Positions 8,057 to 17,079 of a stretch of 64,000 nucleotides of DNA are shown piece by piece. This DNA comes from Bacteroidota bacterium (GTDB lineage: Bacteria; Bacteroidota; Bacteroidia; Chitinophagales; Chitinophagaceae). The notes below the pieces were generated by a model that made no database searches, was not told the DNA's origin, and saw only the letters and a program-made list of their open reading frames with translations. Position 1 is the first letter of the stretch, and each line of letters begins with the position of its first letter. The translations under genes were made by a program, and so were the position numbers. The DNA lies in assembly GCA_020161435.1 (NCBI GenBank), contig JAIUNV010000001.1:434001-498000 (forward strand), read 5' to 3'.

Positions 8057-8926
8057 ATGAAAATGAATAAACTCACAGCCGGATTGCTTACCGCTTCTGT
8101 ATCGTTGCTGGTATTGGCCGGTTGTCAAAAAATGGATCGTCCTGCGTTGGGCGATTATCCAAAGGATAGCAATACACCCGGCGGACCACTGAAGTTCTAT
8201 GCCGCTTTTGATGGTACCACCAGCAATTCTTTAATGAATGCTGTAGATAGCATCAAAGCAAGTTTTGCTTCTGAAAATCCACTCAATTCCACTGATGGTG
8301 TAAGTGGTAAGGCTTTACAGGGAGCTAACCGAAAGTTTGTAAAATATGCTAAGCCAAATGATTGGGCTACCACAGCGCAGAGCTTTACCATTTCTATTTG
8401 GTTTAAAAAAGATGGCCAAACCCAAAACAATAAGGGTACCAACGGACCTGAGTATTTAATGAGCCTTAAGCAAACCAATGTCAATAATGCAAACCACTGG
8501 AGTGGTGCCACATTGTTGTTCTTCTTAGAGGGTAATAATACTGCCTGTGCAGTTAAAACTATGTTTGTAGATAAAAGCAACGGGGATTCTTGGAGCACTT
8601 GGGAAGGAGGAAATAGCATTCCAGGTTTGTGCGATAATAAATGGCATCATCTGGCATTGGTGTATAATCATACCAACAGCCAGGCTGTTTTGTATGTTGA
8701 CGGCGTAGCCAATCCGAATATCCGTGGTTGGTCGGGTCATGGCCCTATTAACTTCGACAATAACCGTATTGCTGAAATGCGTATTGGTGCTGGCCCAGGT
8801 GCTGCTACTGAAGAAAATGATGACTGGTTGTCATCAACTTTCAAAGGTGGTATAGACCAGTTCCGCTTGTATGGTACTGCACTTACTGCTGCCGAAGTAT
8901 CAGCACTTTATACCGGCAAAAAATAA
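8057..8926 (+). CDS. LamG/concanavalin-like domain lipoprotein (putative glycan binder)
   Basis: A 289-aa lipoprotein (lipobox LAGC, Cys23) with a single LamG-type jelly roll over about residues 50-285: SFTISIWFKKDGQTQN, KWHHLALVYNHTNSQAVLYVDGV, and terminal GGIDQFRLYGTALTAAEVSALY. It lies right after susD, where PULs usually carry a surface glycan-binding protein, and no catalytic motif is seen. The role is therefore inferred as substrate capture. ATG 8057 opens a normal lipoprotein signal; the longer frame from TTG 7994 would begin inside the upstream hairpin. Confidence 0.85.
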   Translation: MKMNKLTAGLLTASVSLLVLAGCQKMDRPALGDYPKDSNTPGGPLKFYAAFDGTTSNSLMNAVDSIKASFASENPLNSTDGVSGKALQGANRKFVKYAKPNDWATTAQSFTISIWFKKDGQTQNNKGTNGPEYLMSLKQTNVNNANHWSGATLLFFLEGNNTACAVKTMFVDKSNGDSWSTWEGGNSIPGLCDNKWHHLALVYNHTNSQAVLYVDGVANPNIRGWSGHGPINFDNNRIAEMRIGAGPGAATEENDDWLSSTFKGGIDQFRLYGTALTAAEVSALYTGKK

Positions 8927-8965
8927 CTACTCCATCTTCTTTTTTATAAGCAGTTAGTTTTGGTT

Positions 8966-9000
8966 AAAGGGCTGATACAGCAATGTACAGCCCTTTTTTT
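8966..9000 (+). terminator. Intrinsic terminator after the LamG gene
   Basis: AAAGGGCTG (8966-8974) pairs with CAGCCCTTT (8988-8996), followed by a T run. It lies 40 nt past the LamG stop and 33 nt before the next start. It may separate a transporter/binding transcript from the enzyme genes, or allow partial read-through. Confidence 0.7.
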
Positions 9001-9032
9001 CTCTCTTTCCTTCAGGCTTTTATTCCTTTTGC

Positions 9033-12000
9033 ATGTTAGTTCAACCTTCTTTCCGGCTGTATGGTTTCGCTTCTTGTATAATGCTCATGGCATTAGCCGG
9101 CTGCAAACAACAAAAAGGCATGTTCGAATCAGTGTCAGCCACTGATACGCATATCGAATTTGTGAATGAACCTGTATCCAAAAATTTACTCAGTATTCTA
9201 TACTACCTCTATTATTACAATGGTGGTGGCGTTTCTGCAGGAGACATCAACAATGATGGATTAACCGATGTGTATTTTACCGCCAATACTTTGAGTGGCA
9301 ATAAGCTCTACCTCAACAAAGGCAATTTTCAATTTGAAGACATTACTGAAAAGGCCGGAGTGGCTGGTACTAATGAATGGAGCAGCGGCACTACCATGGC
9401 CGATGTAAATGGTGATGGGCAGCTCGATATTTATGTTTGCGCCGTAAGCCAGCATTATGGTTTGAATGGCGCCAATGAATTGTACATCAACAATGGCAAC
9501 CTTACGTTTACGCCTTCGGCTGCCAAGTATGGATTGAATTTTGCTGGCCTCAGTACACAGGCCGCTTTTTTTGATTACGATCAGGATGGCGACCTCGATT
9601 GCTATCTGCTCAACCACTCCAAAAAGCCACATGCCAATGTGGTAGATACCATCAACCGCCGCAAAGTAGATTCAACTGCCGGCGATAGATTGTATCGTAA
9701 CGACCTTGTAAACGGGCAAATGCATTTTACCGATGTGTCGGCACAGGCGGGCATTTACCAAAGCAGTCTTGGTTATGGTTTGGGATTGGCTGTTGCCGAT
9801 TTCAACAACGATGGCTGGGACGATATTTACGTGGGCAACGACTTCCACGAAAACGATTACTACTACATTAACAATGCCAATGGCACTTTCAGCGAAAGTG
9901 GTGCTGCGCATTTCAAACATTATAGCCGCTTTAGCATGGGCAACGATGCGGCAGACATCAACAATGACGGACAAACGGATTTGATAACGCTGGACATGCT
10001 GCCGCCCGATGAGAAAACCATGAAGACCTATGGTAGCGACGAAAACCCCAACGTGTACAAATCCAAGCTTGGTATGAATGGCTACCAGCACCAGTTTTCG
10101 AGAAACGTGCTGCACATGAACAATGGCGATGCGGTAAGCTTCAGCGATCAGGCATTGCTACGCGGTGTATCGGCCACCGACTGGAGTTGGTGTCCGCTGT
10201 TTGCAGACTTTGACAATGACGGGCAAAAAGATTTATTTATCAGCAGCGGTATTGTAAAGCGGCCGGTAGACCTCGACTATGTGCAGTTTGTGAGTGCCAT
10301 GCAAGCACAAAAAAACCTCGACATCACCGATAAGTTTGACGAAGAAACCATAGCCAAAATGCCGGATGGCAGTTCGCATCCTTTCTTTTTTAAAGGCGAT
10401 GCGGCCAATGGATTTACCAACATGAGCAAAGAATGGGGCACTGCAAGCCTCAAAGGATATTTTAATGGTGCCGCCTACGCCGATCTTGATAATGATGGTG
10501 ACCTCGACATGCTGGTGAATGTGCTGAAAGGCAAAGCTTTGGTACTGAAAAACAATGCGCCTAAAAAGAACAGTTTGAGTATTTCATTGAAAGGGAATGC
10601 TGCCAATACAAAAGGCATTGGCGCCAAAGTATATGTGTATGCTGCAGGCCAAATGCAAATGCAACACCTGATGCCCACCCGTGGCTTCCAGTCGTCAAGC
10701 GATATGGTATTGCACTTTGGTTTGAACGATGCAACAGTAGCAGATAGTGTGTTGGTTGTATGGCCGGGCAATAGTTACGAAGTGCAGTACAAAGTGCCCG
10801 CCAACAAGCCTCGGCAATTGCTGCAAGCCAATTCCAAAGCGGGTTTTAACAGGCAAGCTTATTTTACTGTAGCAACACCTGTGTGGGAAGATGCAACTGC
10901 AGCCAGTGGCATAAACTGGCGCCATACAGAAAATGATTTTGTAGACTTCAACAGGCAATACCTTATTCCGCATGCACAGTCAACCAGAGGACCACGACTG
11001 GCGGTAGCGGATGTAAACAACGATGGACTCGAAGACTTTTTTGCCTGTGGTGCACATACTCAGCCGGGTGTACTCATGCTGCAGCAACGTAACGGCAGTT
11101 TTGCTGCTGCTAACGTACCTGCATTGGTGAGCAACGCTGTAAGCGAAGATGTAGATGCTTTGTTTGTAGATGTAAACAAAGACGGCTTTAAAGATTTGTA
11201 CGTAGTAAGTGGCGGCAATGAACTGGATAGCGGCACTACTGCACTGGCCGATCATTTGTACATCAACGATGGTAAAGGAGGATTTACTGAATCAACACAT
11301 CCTTTGCCGTTGCCCCGCACCAATAAATCATGTGTAGCCGCCAGCGATGTAGATGCCGATGGCGATGTGGATTTATTTGTAGGTGGTCTCGCTAATTCGG
11401 TGCGGTATGGTTATCCGCAAGATGCTTATCTGTTGCTGAATGATGGAACCGGAAAATTCACTAACGCTACTGCACAGCAAATCAATCTCAGCCAGTTGGG
11501 CATTACAACCAGCGCAGCATTTGCCGATGTAAATGGCGATGGCACGGAAGACCTGATTGTTGCAGGAGAGTGGATGCCGGTGGTGGTATTCATCAATCAG
11601 AAAGGAACATTTACCAAGCAAGCAATAGCAGGCAGCACAGGCCTTTGGCAAAACATACAGGTGGCTGATGTAAACGGTGATGGCAAAATGGACTTGCTGG
11701 GTGGCAACTGGGGGCTCAATAGCAAGTTGGCATCTGGCAAAAACGGGCCAGTGAAATTGTATGTAAAAGACTTTGATAAAAACGGCAGTGTAGAGCAAGT
11801 GATGGCCTACACAGTAGATGGCAAGGAATACAGTTTTCTGGCAAAAGATGAATTAGAAAGACCATTGCCCGTGTTGAAAAAGGCTTATCTCACTTATGGC
11901 GAAGTGGCCGGCGAAACGGTGCAATACATGTTCTACGATTTGTTTAAAGACTATTACGAAACAAAAGCAGAAACACTGGCCTCAAGTGTATTCATCAACA

Positions 12001-12332
12001 ATGGAAAAGGAAGTTTTAGCATACAACCATTGCCCAAAGCTGTACAGCAGTCGCCGCTCTTTGCATTTGTGAAAATGCCCGATGGAAAAGCGGTATGGAC
12101 GGGCGGCAATTTCTATGGAACTGTTCCTTACGAAGGCCGGTATGATGGGCAGCTGTTTACAGGGTTGCAGTTGGGCAGCAACATTACCACTACTGCAACC
12201 TTGCCCTGGCTGAGCGGCGAAATGCGGGATGCCAAATGGATATTGGTGAATGGCCAATTGAAATTGTTGATAGCCCGTAATAACGCACCCCTATTGCTGC
12301 TGCAAATGCCCGGCAATGATCAACGCAAATAA
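9033..12332 (+). CDS. FG-GAP/VCBS-repeat lipoprotein with ASPIC/UnbV domain
   Basis: A 1099-aa lipoprotein (lipobox LAGC, Cys24). Many Asp-rich FG-GAP/VCBS calcium-binding repeats run through both halves (patterns such as DINNDGLTDVYF, DVNGDGQLDIYV, DYDQDGDLDCYL), which predicts a seven-bladed beta-propeller or two. Around residues 515-590 an ASPIC/UnbV-like segment appears (KGIGAKVYVYAAGQ, then SVLVVWPGN). Such large proteins are common in Bacteroidota PULs beside SusCD. Their function is not established, and adhesion or glycan binding at the surface is the usual guess. No enzymatic motif is recognised. Confidence 0.88.
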   Translation: MLVQPSFRLYGFASCIMLMALAGCKQQKGMFESVSATDTHIEFVNEPVSKNLLSILYYLYYYNGGGVSAGDINNDGLTDVYFTANTLSGNKLYLNKGNFQFEDITEKAGVAGTNEWSSGTTMADVNGDGQLDIYVCAVSQHYGLNGANELYINNGNLTFTPSAAKYGLNFAGLSTQAAFFDYDQDGDLDCYLLNHSKKPHANVVDTINRRKVDSTAGDRLYRNDLVNGQMHFTDVSAQAGIYQSSLGYGLGLAVADFNNDGWDDIYVGNDFHENDYYYINNANGTFSESGAAHFKHYSRFSMGNDAADINNDGQTDLITLDMLPPDEKTMKTYGSDENPNVYKSKLGMNGYQHQFSRNVLHMNNGDAVSFSDQALLRGVSATDWSWCPLFADFDNDGQKDLFISSGIVKRPVDLDYVQFVSAMQAQKNLDITDKFDEETIAKMPDGSSHPFFFKGDAANGFTNMSKEWGTASLKGYFNGAAYADLDNDGDLDMLVNVLKGKALVLKNNAPKKNSLSISLKGNAANTKGIGAKVYVYAAGQMQMQHLMPTRGFQSSSDMVLHFGLNDATVADSVLVVWPGNSYEVQYKVPANKPRQLLQANSKAGFNRQAYFTVATPVWEDATAASGINWRHTENDFVDFNRQYLIPHAQSTRGPRLAVADVNNDGLEDFFACGAHTQPGVLMLQQRNGSFAAANVPALVSNAVSEDVDALFVDVNKDGFKDLYVVSGGNELDSGTTALADHLYINDGKGGFTESTHPLPLPRTNKSCVAASDVDADGDVDLFVGGLANSVRYGYPQDAYLLLNDGTGKFTNATAQQINLSQLGITTSAAFADVNGDGTEDLIVAGEWMPVVVFINQKGTFTKQAIAGSTGLWQNIQVADVNGDGKMDLLGGNWGLNSKLASGKNGPVKLYVKDFDKNGSVEQVMAYTVDGKEYSFLAKDELERPLPVLKKAYLTYGEVAGETVQYMFYDLFKDYYETKAETLASSVFINNGKGSFSIQPLPKAVQQSPLFAFVKMPDGKAVWTGGNFYGTVPYEGRYDGQLFTGLQLGSNITTTATLPWLSGEMRDAKWILVNGQLKLLIARNNAPLLLLQMPGNDQRK

Positions 12333-12379
12333 CCATAACCTATACCGATGGTAAGCATCGGAAAAAATTTACCTATACT

Positions 12380-13846
12380 ATGAAATTCTTAAGTAACACA
12401 CTGCACAAAAAATGGGTTCGACAATCCTTTTTGCTCACAGGTATTGCTGCTGTGGCAGTTATTGCCATTGCCTGCAATAAGAAAAGTAATCCTTCGCCAA
12501 CACCAGAGCCAACGCCTACCGGCGAAGTAGAACAATGGATCACCCGTGCCGATCAAACATTGCTGTTGAACAAAGCCGACAAGTTGCTGCCTTTTGTAAC
12601 CACCAGTAATACCAATGCCAACATTGAGATTACAGAATCGACCACTTACCAAACGGTTGATGGCTTTGGCTATACACTCACAGGTGGTAGCGCCTACCTC
12701 ATCAACTCGATGAGCACAACAGAAAAAAACAATCTGCTGAACGAACTCTTTGGCAATAGTGCTACATCAATAGGTGTGAGTTACTTGCGCATTAGTTTGG
12801 GTGCCAGCGACCTGAGCCCGTTTGTATTTAGCTACAACGATTTGCCAGCCGGCCAAACCGATGAAACACTCAGCAAGTTTAGCCTGGCTGCAGACACGAC
12901 CGATTTGATTCCGGTACTCAAGCAAATTCTTACCATCAATCCCAATATTAAAATCATGGCTTCGCCTTGGAGCCCGCCTACATGGATGAAAACAAACGGC
13001 AACAGCGTTGGTGGTTCATTGCAAGAAAAATATTATGCTGTGTATGCCCAATATTTTGTGAAGTACATCCAGGCCATGAAAGGCCGCGGCATAACCATTG
13101 ATGCGGTAACCATTCAGAATGAGCCTGAACATGGCGGCAACAATCCCAGTATGCTCATGACTGAAGCGCAGCAGACGGCTTTTATCAAAAACAATTTAGG
13201 CCCTGCTTTCAAAGATGCCGGCATCACTACTAAAATCATTATTTGGGATCACAACTGCGACAGACCAAACTATCCTATCACCGTGATGAATGATCCGGAT
13301 GCAAAAAAATACATCGATGGTTCAGCGTTCCATTTGTATGCTGGCGATATTTCTGCACTGAGCACCGTACGCAATGCACACCCTGATAAGGCGCTGTATT
13401 TTACCGAGCAATGGACAGGTAAAAACGGCAGTTTCGATGGTGATTTGAAATGGCATATCCGCAATGTGATTATTGGCTCTATGCGCAACTGGAGCAGGGT
13501 TGCATTGGAGTGGAACCTGGCCAACAATCCGCAGTTTGGCCCGCATACACCCGGCGGTTGTACAGAGTGCCGTGGTGCTCTCATGATTAACGGCGATCAG
13601 GTAACACGTAACGTGAGCTATTACATTGTGGCGCATGCCTCCAAGTTTGTGCCGGCTGGTTCTACCCGCATTGAAAGCATTGGCCCCGGCAACCTGGCAC
13701 ATGTAGCTTTTAAAACACCTGCCGGTAAAAAAGTATTGCTGGTGCTCAACGACAATGGCTATGCAGTCAACTTCAATATTAAAATCAATGGCAAATGGGC
13801 AGTGGCACAATTGCCTGCCAATGCAGTGGGTACATACGTGTGGTAA
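12380..13846 (+). CDS. Glycoside hydrolase family 30 lipoprotein
   Basis: A 488-aa exported lipoprotein (Cys32 after IAIA) with a short Pro/Thr linker, then a GH30 (beta/alpha)8 barrel plus beta-sandwich. Visible family marks are QTVDGFGYTLTGGSAYLI near residue 91, ASPWSPPTWMK near 194, acid/base Glu248 in TIQNEPEH, nucleophile Glu343 in YFTEQW, and the C-terminal sandwich ending in GTYVW. GH30 includes endo-beta-1,6-glucanases, glucosylceramidases and xylanases; the locus context favours beta-1,6-glucan. The surface lipoprotein form fits the first cut of polymer outside the cell. It is paired with a second, different GH30 gene. Confidence 0.93.
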   Translation: MKFLSNTLHKKWVRQSFLLTGIAAVAVIAIACNKKSNPSPTPEPTPTGEVEQWITRADQTLLLNKADKLLPFVTTSNTNANIEITESTTYQTVDGFGYTLTGGSAYLINSMSTTEKNNLLNELFGNSATSIGVSYLRISLGASDLSPFVFSYNDLPAGQTDETLSKFSLAADTTDLIPVLKQILTINPNIKIMASPWSPPTWMKTNGNSVGGSLQEKYYAVYAQYFVKYIQAMKGRGITIDAVTIQNEPEHGGNNPSMLMTEAQQTAFIKNNLGPAFKDAGITTKIIIWDHNCDRPNYPITVMNDPDAKKYIDGSAFHLYAGDISALSTVRNAHPDKALYFTEQWTGKNGSFDGDLKWHIRNVIIGSMRNWSRVALEWNLANNPQFGPHTPGGCTECRGALMINGDQVTRNVSYYIVAHASKFVPAGSTRIESIGPGNLAHVAFKTPAGKKVLLVLNDNGYAVNFNIKINGKWAVAQLPANAVGTYVW

Positions 13847-13902
13847 GCAATAGCAATACAAGTCCGTTATATTTTATACAACCAACCATAAAGCAATAGA
13901 AC

Positions 13903-15360
13903 ATGAAAAGATTGATTGCAGGTGTAGCAGCCACCATGTTGCTGGCATGCCAAACTTCACCCAGTGAGAAAGGAACAGCTGCCACATTTTCAACAGAAGG
14001 CAAGCAGGTAATTGCTGTAACCACTGCGGATAGCACCGACCTGCGCCTGACCGTAAATGATACACTCAGCTTTACCGACATGGCACAGCCTGTAGAGTCG
14101 CAGGTGCTGGTGTTTGTAGATCCGGGCAAAGAGTTTCAGCACTACGAAGGCATTGGCGCAGCACTCACTGATGCGTCGGCAGAAACCTTTTACAAATTGC
14201 CCAAAGCGGCACAGGATGAATTTTTGAAAGCACATTTCGATAAGCAAAATGGTATTGGTTACAATTTTGCCCGCACCAATATCAACAGCTGCGATTTTAG
14301 TAGCGACATGTACACGTATGTACAAGATGGCGATAAGGAGTTGAAAACATTCGACATTGCCCACGATAAAAAATTCAAGCTGCCCTTTATTAAAGCATCT
14401 ATTGCTGCAGCAGGTGGCAAGCTCAATTTGTTTGCCAGCCCTTGGAGCCCGCCGGCGTTTATGAAAGACAACAACGACATGTTGAAAGGTGGCAAACTGA
14501 AGCCGGAGTTTTACAACTCATGGGCCATGTATTACACCAAGTTTATCAAAGCATACGAAGCGGAAGGTGTACCGGTGTGGGGCATAAGCATTCAAAACGA
14601 GCCCATGGCTACACAGCGGTGGGAGAGCTGCATTTACACGGCTGAAGAAGAACGTGACTTCCTGAAAAACCATCTTGGACCCACCATGGAAAAAGAAGGC
14701 CTGAAGGATAAAAAAATCATTGTGTGGGACCACAACCGGGACCTCATTTATCAGCGGGCACAAACCTATTTCAGCGACGCAGCTGCATCGAAATACATTT
14801 GGGGCATTGGCTTTCACTGGTACGAAGACTGGAGCGGCGGCCTGCCCATGTACGACAATATTCGCCGTGTACATGAGTCATTCCCCGACAAGCATATTTT
14901 CTTTACCGAAGGTTGTGCCGAAAGCTTTGACAGCACCCGCTACAAGGCCTGGGTATTGGGCGAAGAATATGGCCGTAGCATGATTAATGATTTCAACAAC
15001 GGTATGGTTGGTTTCACCGATTGGAACATTTTGCTCGATGAAACCGGCGGTCCTAACCACGTGCAAAATTTTTGCTTTGCACCCGTGCATGCTGATACGC
15101 GTACAGGCCAGTTGATTTACACCAATGCATATTACTACATCGGTCATTTTTCAAAATTCATTCAGCCTGGTGCCAAGCGGGTAGCAGCTGCAGCAAGCCG
15201 TAGTCAGTTACTTACTACTGCATTCCGCAATCCTGATGGAAAATTGGTTGTCATCGTGATGAACCAAAGCGATAAAAAAACACCTTACCATCTTTGGATC
15301 AATGGAAAAGCTGCTGAAACAGTTGCACTGCCGCACTCTATTACCACACTGTTGTTATAA
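13903..15360 (+). CDS. Glycoside hydrolase family 30 lipoprotein (second copy)
   Basis: A 485-aa lipoprotein (LLAC, Cys16) of GH30. Marks are HYEGIGAALTDASAETFYKL near residue 80, ASPWSPPAFMK near 178, acid/base Glu233 in SIQNEPMA, FHWYEDW near 304, nucleophile Glu336 in FFTEGC, and the C-terminal beta-sandwich. It is clearly diverged from the preceding GH30, and its architecture is closer to the glucosylceramidase-like subfamily. Two different GH30 enzymes in tandem suggest division of labour, for example endo-cleavage versus trimming of branches, on a beta-glucan. Confidence 0.93.
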   Translation: MKRLIAGVAATMLLACQTSPSEKGTAATFSTEGKQVIAVTTADSTDLRLTVNDTLSFTDMAQPVESQVLVFVDPGKEFQHYEGIGAALTDASAETFYKLPKAAQDEFLKAHFDKQNGIGYNFARTNINSCDFSSDMYTYVQDGDKELKTFDIAHDKKFKLPFIKASIAAAGGKLNLFASPWSPPAFMKDNNDMLKGGKLKPEFYNSWAMYYTKFIKAYEAEGVPVWGISIQNEPMATQRWESCIYTAEEERDFLKNHLGPTMEKEGLKDKKIIVWDHNRDLIYQRAQTYFSDAAASKYIWGIGFHWYEDWSGGLPMYDNIRRVHESFPDKHIFFTEGCAESFDSTRYKAWVLGEEYGRSMINDFNNGMVGFTDWNILLDETGGPNHVQNFCFAPVHADTRTGQLIYTNAYYYIGHFSKFIQPGAKRVAAAASRSQLLTTAFRNPDGKLVVIVMNQSDKKTPYHLWINGKAAETVALPHSITTLLL

Positions 15361-15369
15361 AAACATAAC

Positions 15370-17040
15370 ATGAAATTTTTGCTGAAGCCATACATTCTTG
15401 TGGGTGTGATGTTTGTGGGTTTTGCTGCTTGTAAAAAGGGCGGCGAAACCCCGATACCTCCACCAGCACCAGCCAAACTCCGGCTTATCAATGCCACGCT
15501 CGACAACAGTGTAGGCAACACTTTTACCAATACTTCGCTAACGCCTGTATTGCGTTTCAACTTTTCAGAAAAAGTAGATAAAGCGTCTGCGGCAAGTGCC
15601 ACGGCATTAGCCAATGCAGTTGGTGTAGCCGTGCCATTTACATTGGCATGGGAGCGTGGCGATAGTACAATGGTCATGCAGCCAAACGCTGCACTTACAG
15701 GATTGAATCGCTACACAGCACTTGTATCAAATGCCTTGAAATCTGCAGCCGGCGTTGCTTTAGCAGAAGCTGGCAGCATCAACCTCATTACCCGCATCGA
15801 TTCTACGCCTAAGTTTCCGACCATTAGTGATGAGGCGTTGCTCACCCTGGTGCAGCAGCAAACGTTCAAATACTTCTGGGACTTTGGTCATCCTGTAAGC
15901 GGACTGGCTCGTGAACGCAACAGCAGTGGTGATTTGGTAACCAGTGGCGGTAGTGGCTTTGGTATTATGAGTATGGTAACGGGCGTACACAGGGGATTTG
16001 TAACCCGTGCACAAGCCTTGCAGCGTATTCAAACCATGGTTACTTTTTTGAAAGACAAAGCGCAGAAGTTTAAAGGGGCGTTTCCGCATTGGCTCAATGG
16101 CAATACCGGTGTGGTGATTCCGTTTAGTGCCAATGATAACGGTGCCGATCTCGTAGAAACATCGTTACTCTCAATGGGCCTGATTACAGCAAGACAATAT
16201 TTTGATGATGCCGATGCTGCAGAAACACAACTGCGCAACGACATCAACAGCATTTTGGATGGCATTGAATGGAACTGGTTTCGCAAAAACAATGAGCAGG
16301 TATTGTACTGGCACTGGAGCCCCGATAAAGGCTGGGCCATGAACCTGAAAATTCAGGGCTGGAACGAGTGTTTGATTAACTACGTGATGGCGGCCAGTTC
16401 TAAAAATTACAGCATCCCCGATACGGTATATCAAAAAGGGTTTGCCAGAGATGGAGCCATGAAAAATGGTAAAACATTTTACAACAATAAACTGCCACTG
16501 GGTAGCGATTTGGGCGGCCCGCTTTTCTTATCGCACTATACTTTTCTCGGCATCAATCCAAATGGGTTGTCTGATCAGTATGCCAATTATTGGGAGCAAA
16601 ATGTAGCCCACAGCAAAATCAACTACGAGTATTGCAAAGCCAATCCGCTGGGCCGCTGGGGCTACAGCGATAAAAGCTGGGGCCTTACTGCCAGCGATAT
16701 TCCGGGTGGATACACTGCCAGCAGTCCTACCAACGATGTGGGTGTGATTGCACCAACGGCTGCGATTAGTGCTATGCCTTACACACCTGCAGAAAGCATG
16801 GCAGCCTTGAAATTTTTCTATTACACTATGGGCGATAAAATCTGGAAGGAATACGGCTTTGTAGATGCCTTCAAACTGCCCGATTTGTGGTTTGCTTCTT
16901 CCTTCCTTGCTATCGATCAGGGCCCGCAAATCATCATGATTGAAAACTATCGGAGTGGTTTGTTGTGGAACCTGTTTAGCAGTGCACCGGAAGTAAAAGC
17001 AGCTTTGAAAAAACTTGGATTTACTGCGCCGTATTTGTAA
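15370..17040 (+). CDS. Glucoamylase-like (PF10091) endoglucanase, probable GH144
   Basis: A 556-aa lipoprotein (FAAC, Cys21). Residues about 35-140 form an Ig-like Big_5-type domain (LTPVLRFNFSEKVD). Residues about 150-555 form the (alpha/alpha)6 domain of PF10091: TFKYFWDFGHPVSGLARERN, GSGFGIMSMVTGVHRGF, FPHWLNG, the Asp/Glu-containing DNGADLVETS, and YWHWSPDKGWAMNLKIQGWNE. PF10091 proteins of this lipoprotein type belong to GH144, a family founded on an endo-beta-1,2-glucanase from Chitinophaga. The gene follows GH30 by only 9 nt. Specificity for beta-1,2-glucan is inferred. Confidence 0.85.
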   Translation: MKFLLKPYILVGVMFVGFAACKKGGETPIPPPAPAKLRLINATLDNSVGNTFTNTSLTPVLRFNFSEKVDKASAASATALANAVGVAVPFTLAWERGDSTMVMQPNAALTGLNRYTALVSNALKSAAGVALAEAGSINLITRIDSTPKFPTISDEALLTLVQQQTFKYFWDFGHPVSGLARERNSSGDLVTSGGSGFGIMSMVTGVHRGFVTRAQALQRIQTMVTFLKDKAQKFKGAFPHWLNGNTGVVIPFSANDNGADLVETSLLSMGLITARQYFDDADAAETQLRNDINSILDGIEWNWFRKNNEQVLYWHWSPDKGWAMNLKIQGWNECLINYVMAASSKNYSIPDTVYQKGFARDGAMKNGKTFYNNKLPLGSDLGGPLFLSHYTFLGINPNGLSDQYANYWEQNVAHSKINYEYCKANPLGRWGYSDKSWGLTASDIPGGYTASSPTNDVGVIAPTAAISAMPYTPAESMAALKFFYYTMGDKIWKEYGFVDAFKLPDLWFASSFLAIDQGPQIIMIENYRSGLLWNLFSSAPEVKAALKKLGFTAPYL

Positions 17041-17079
17041 GCATGTTCGGCAATACGTACCATTGAAAATGCCAGCAAC

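Noticed and set aside
12345..12361. Small hairpin CCGATG/CATCGG between the FG-GAP and GH30 genes
   Set aside because: Only 6 bp and followed by A rather than T; too weak to call a terminator.
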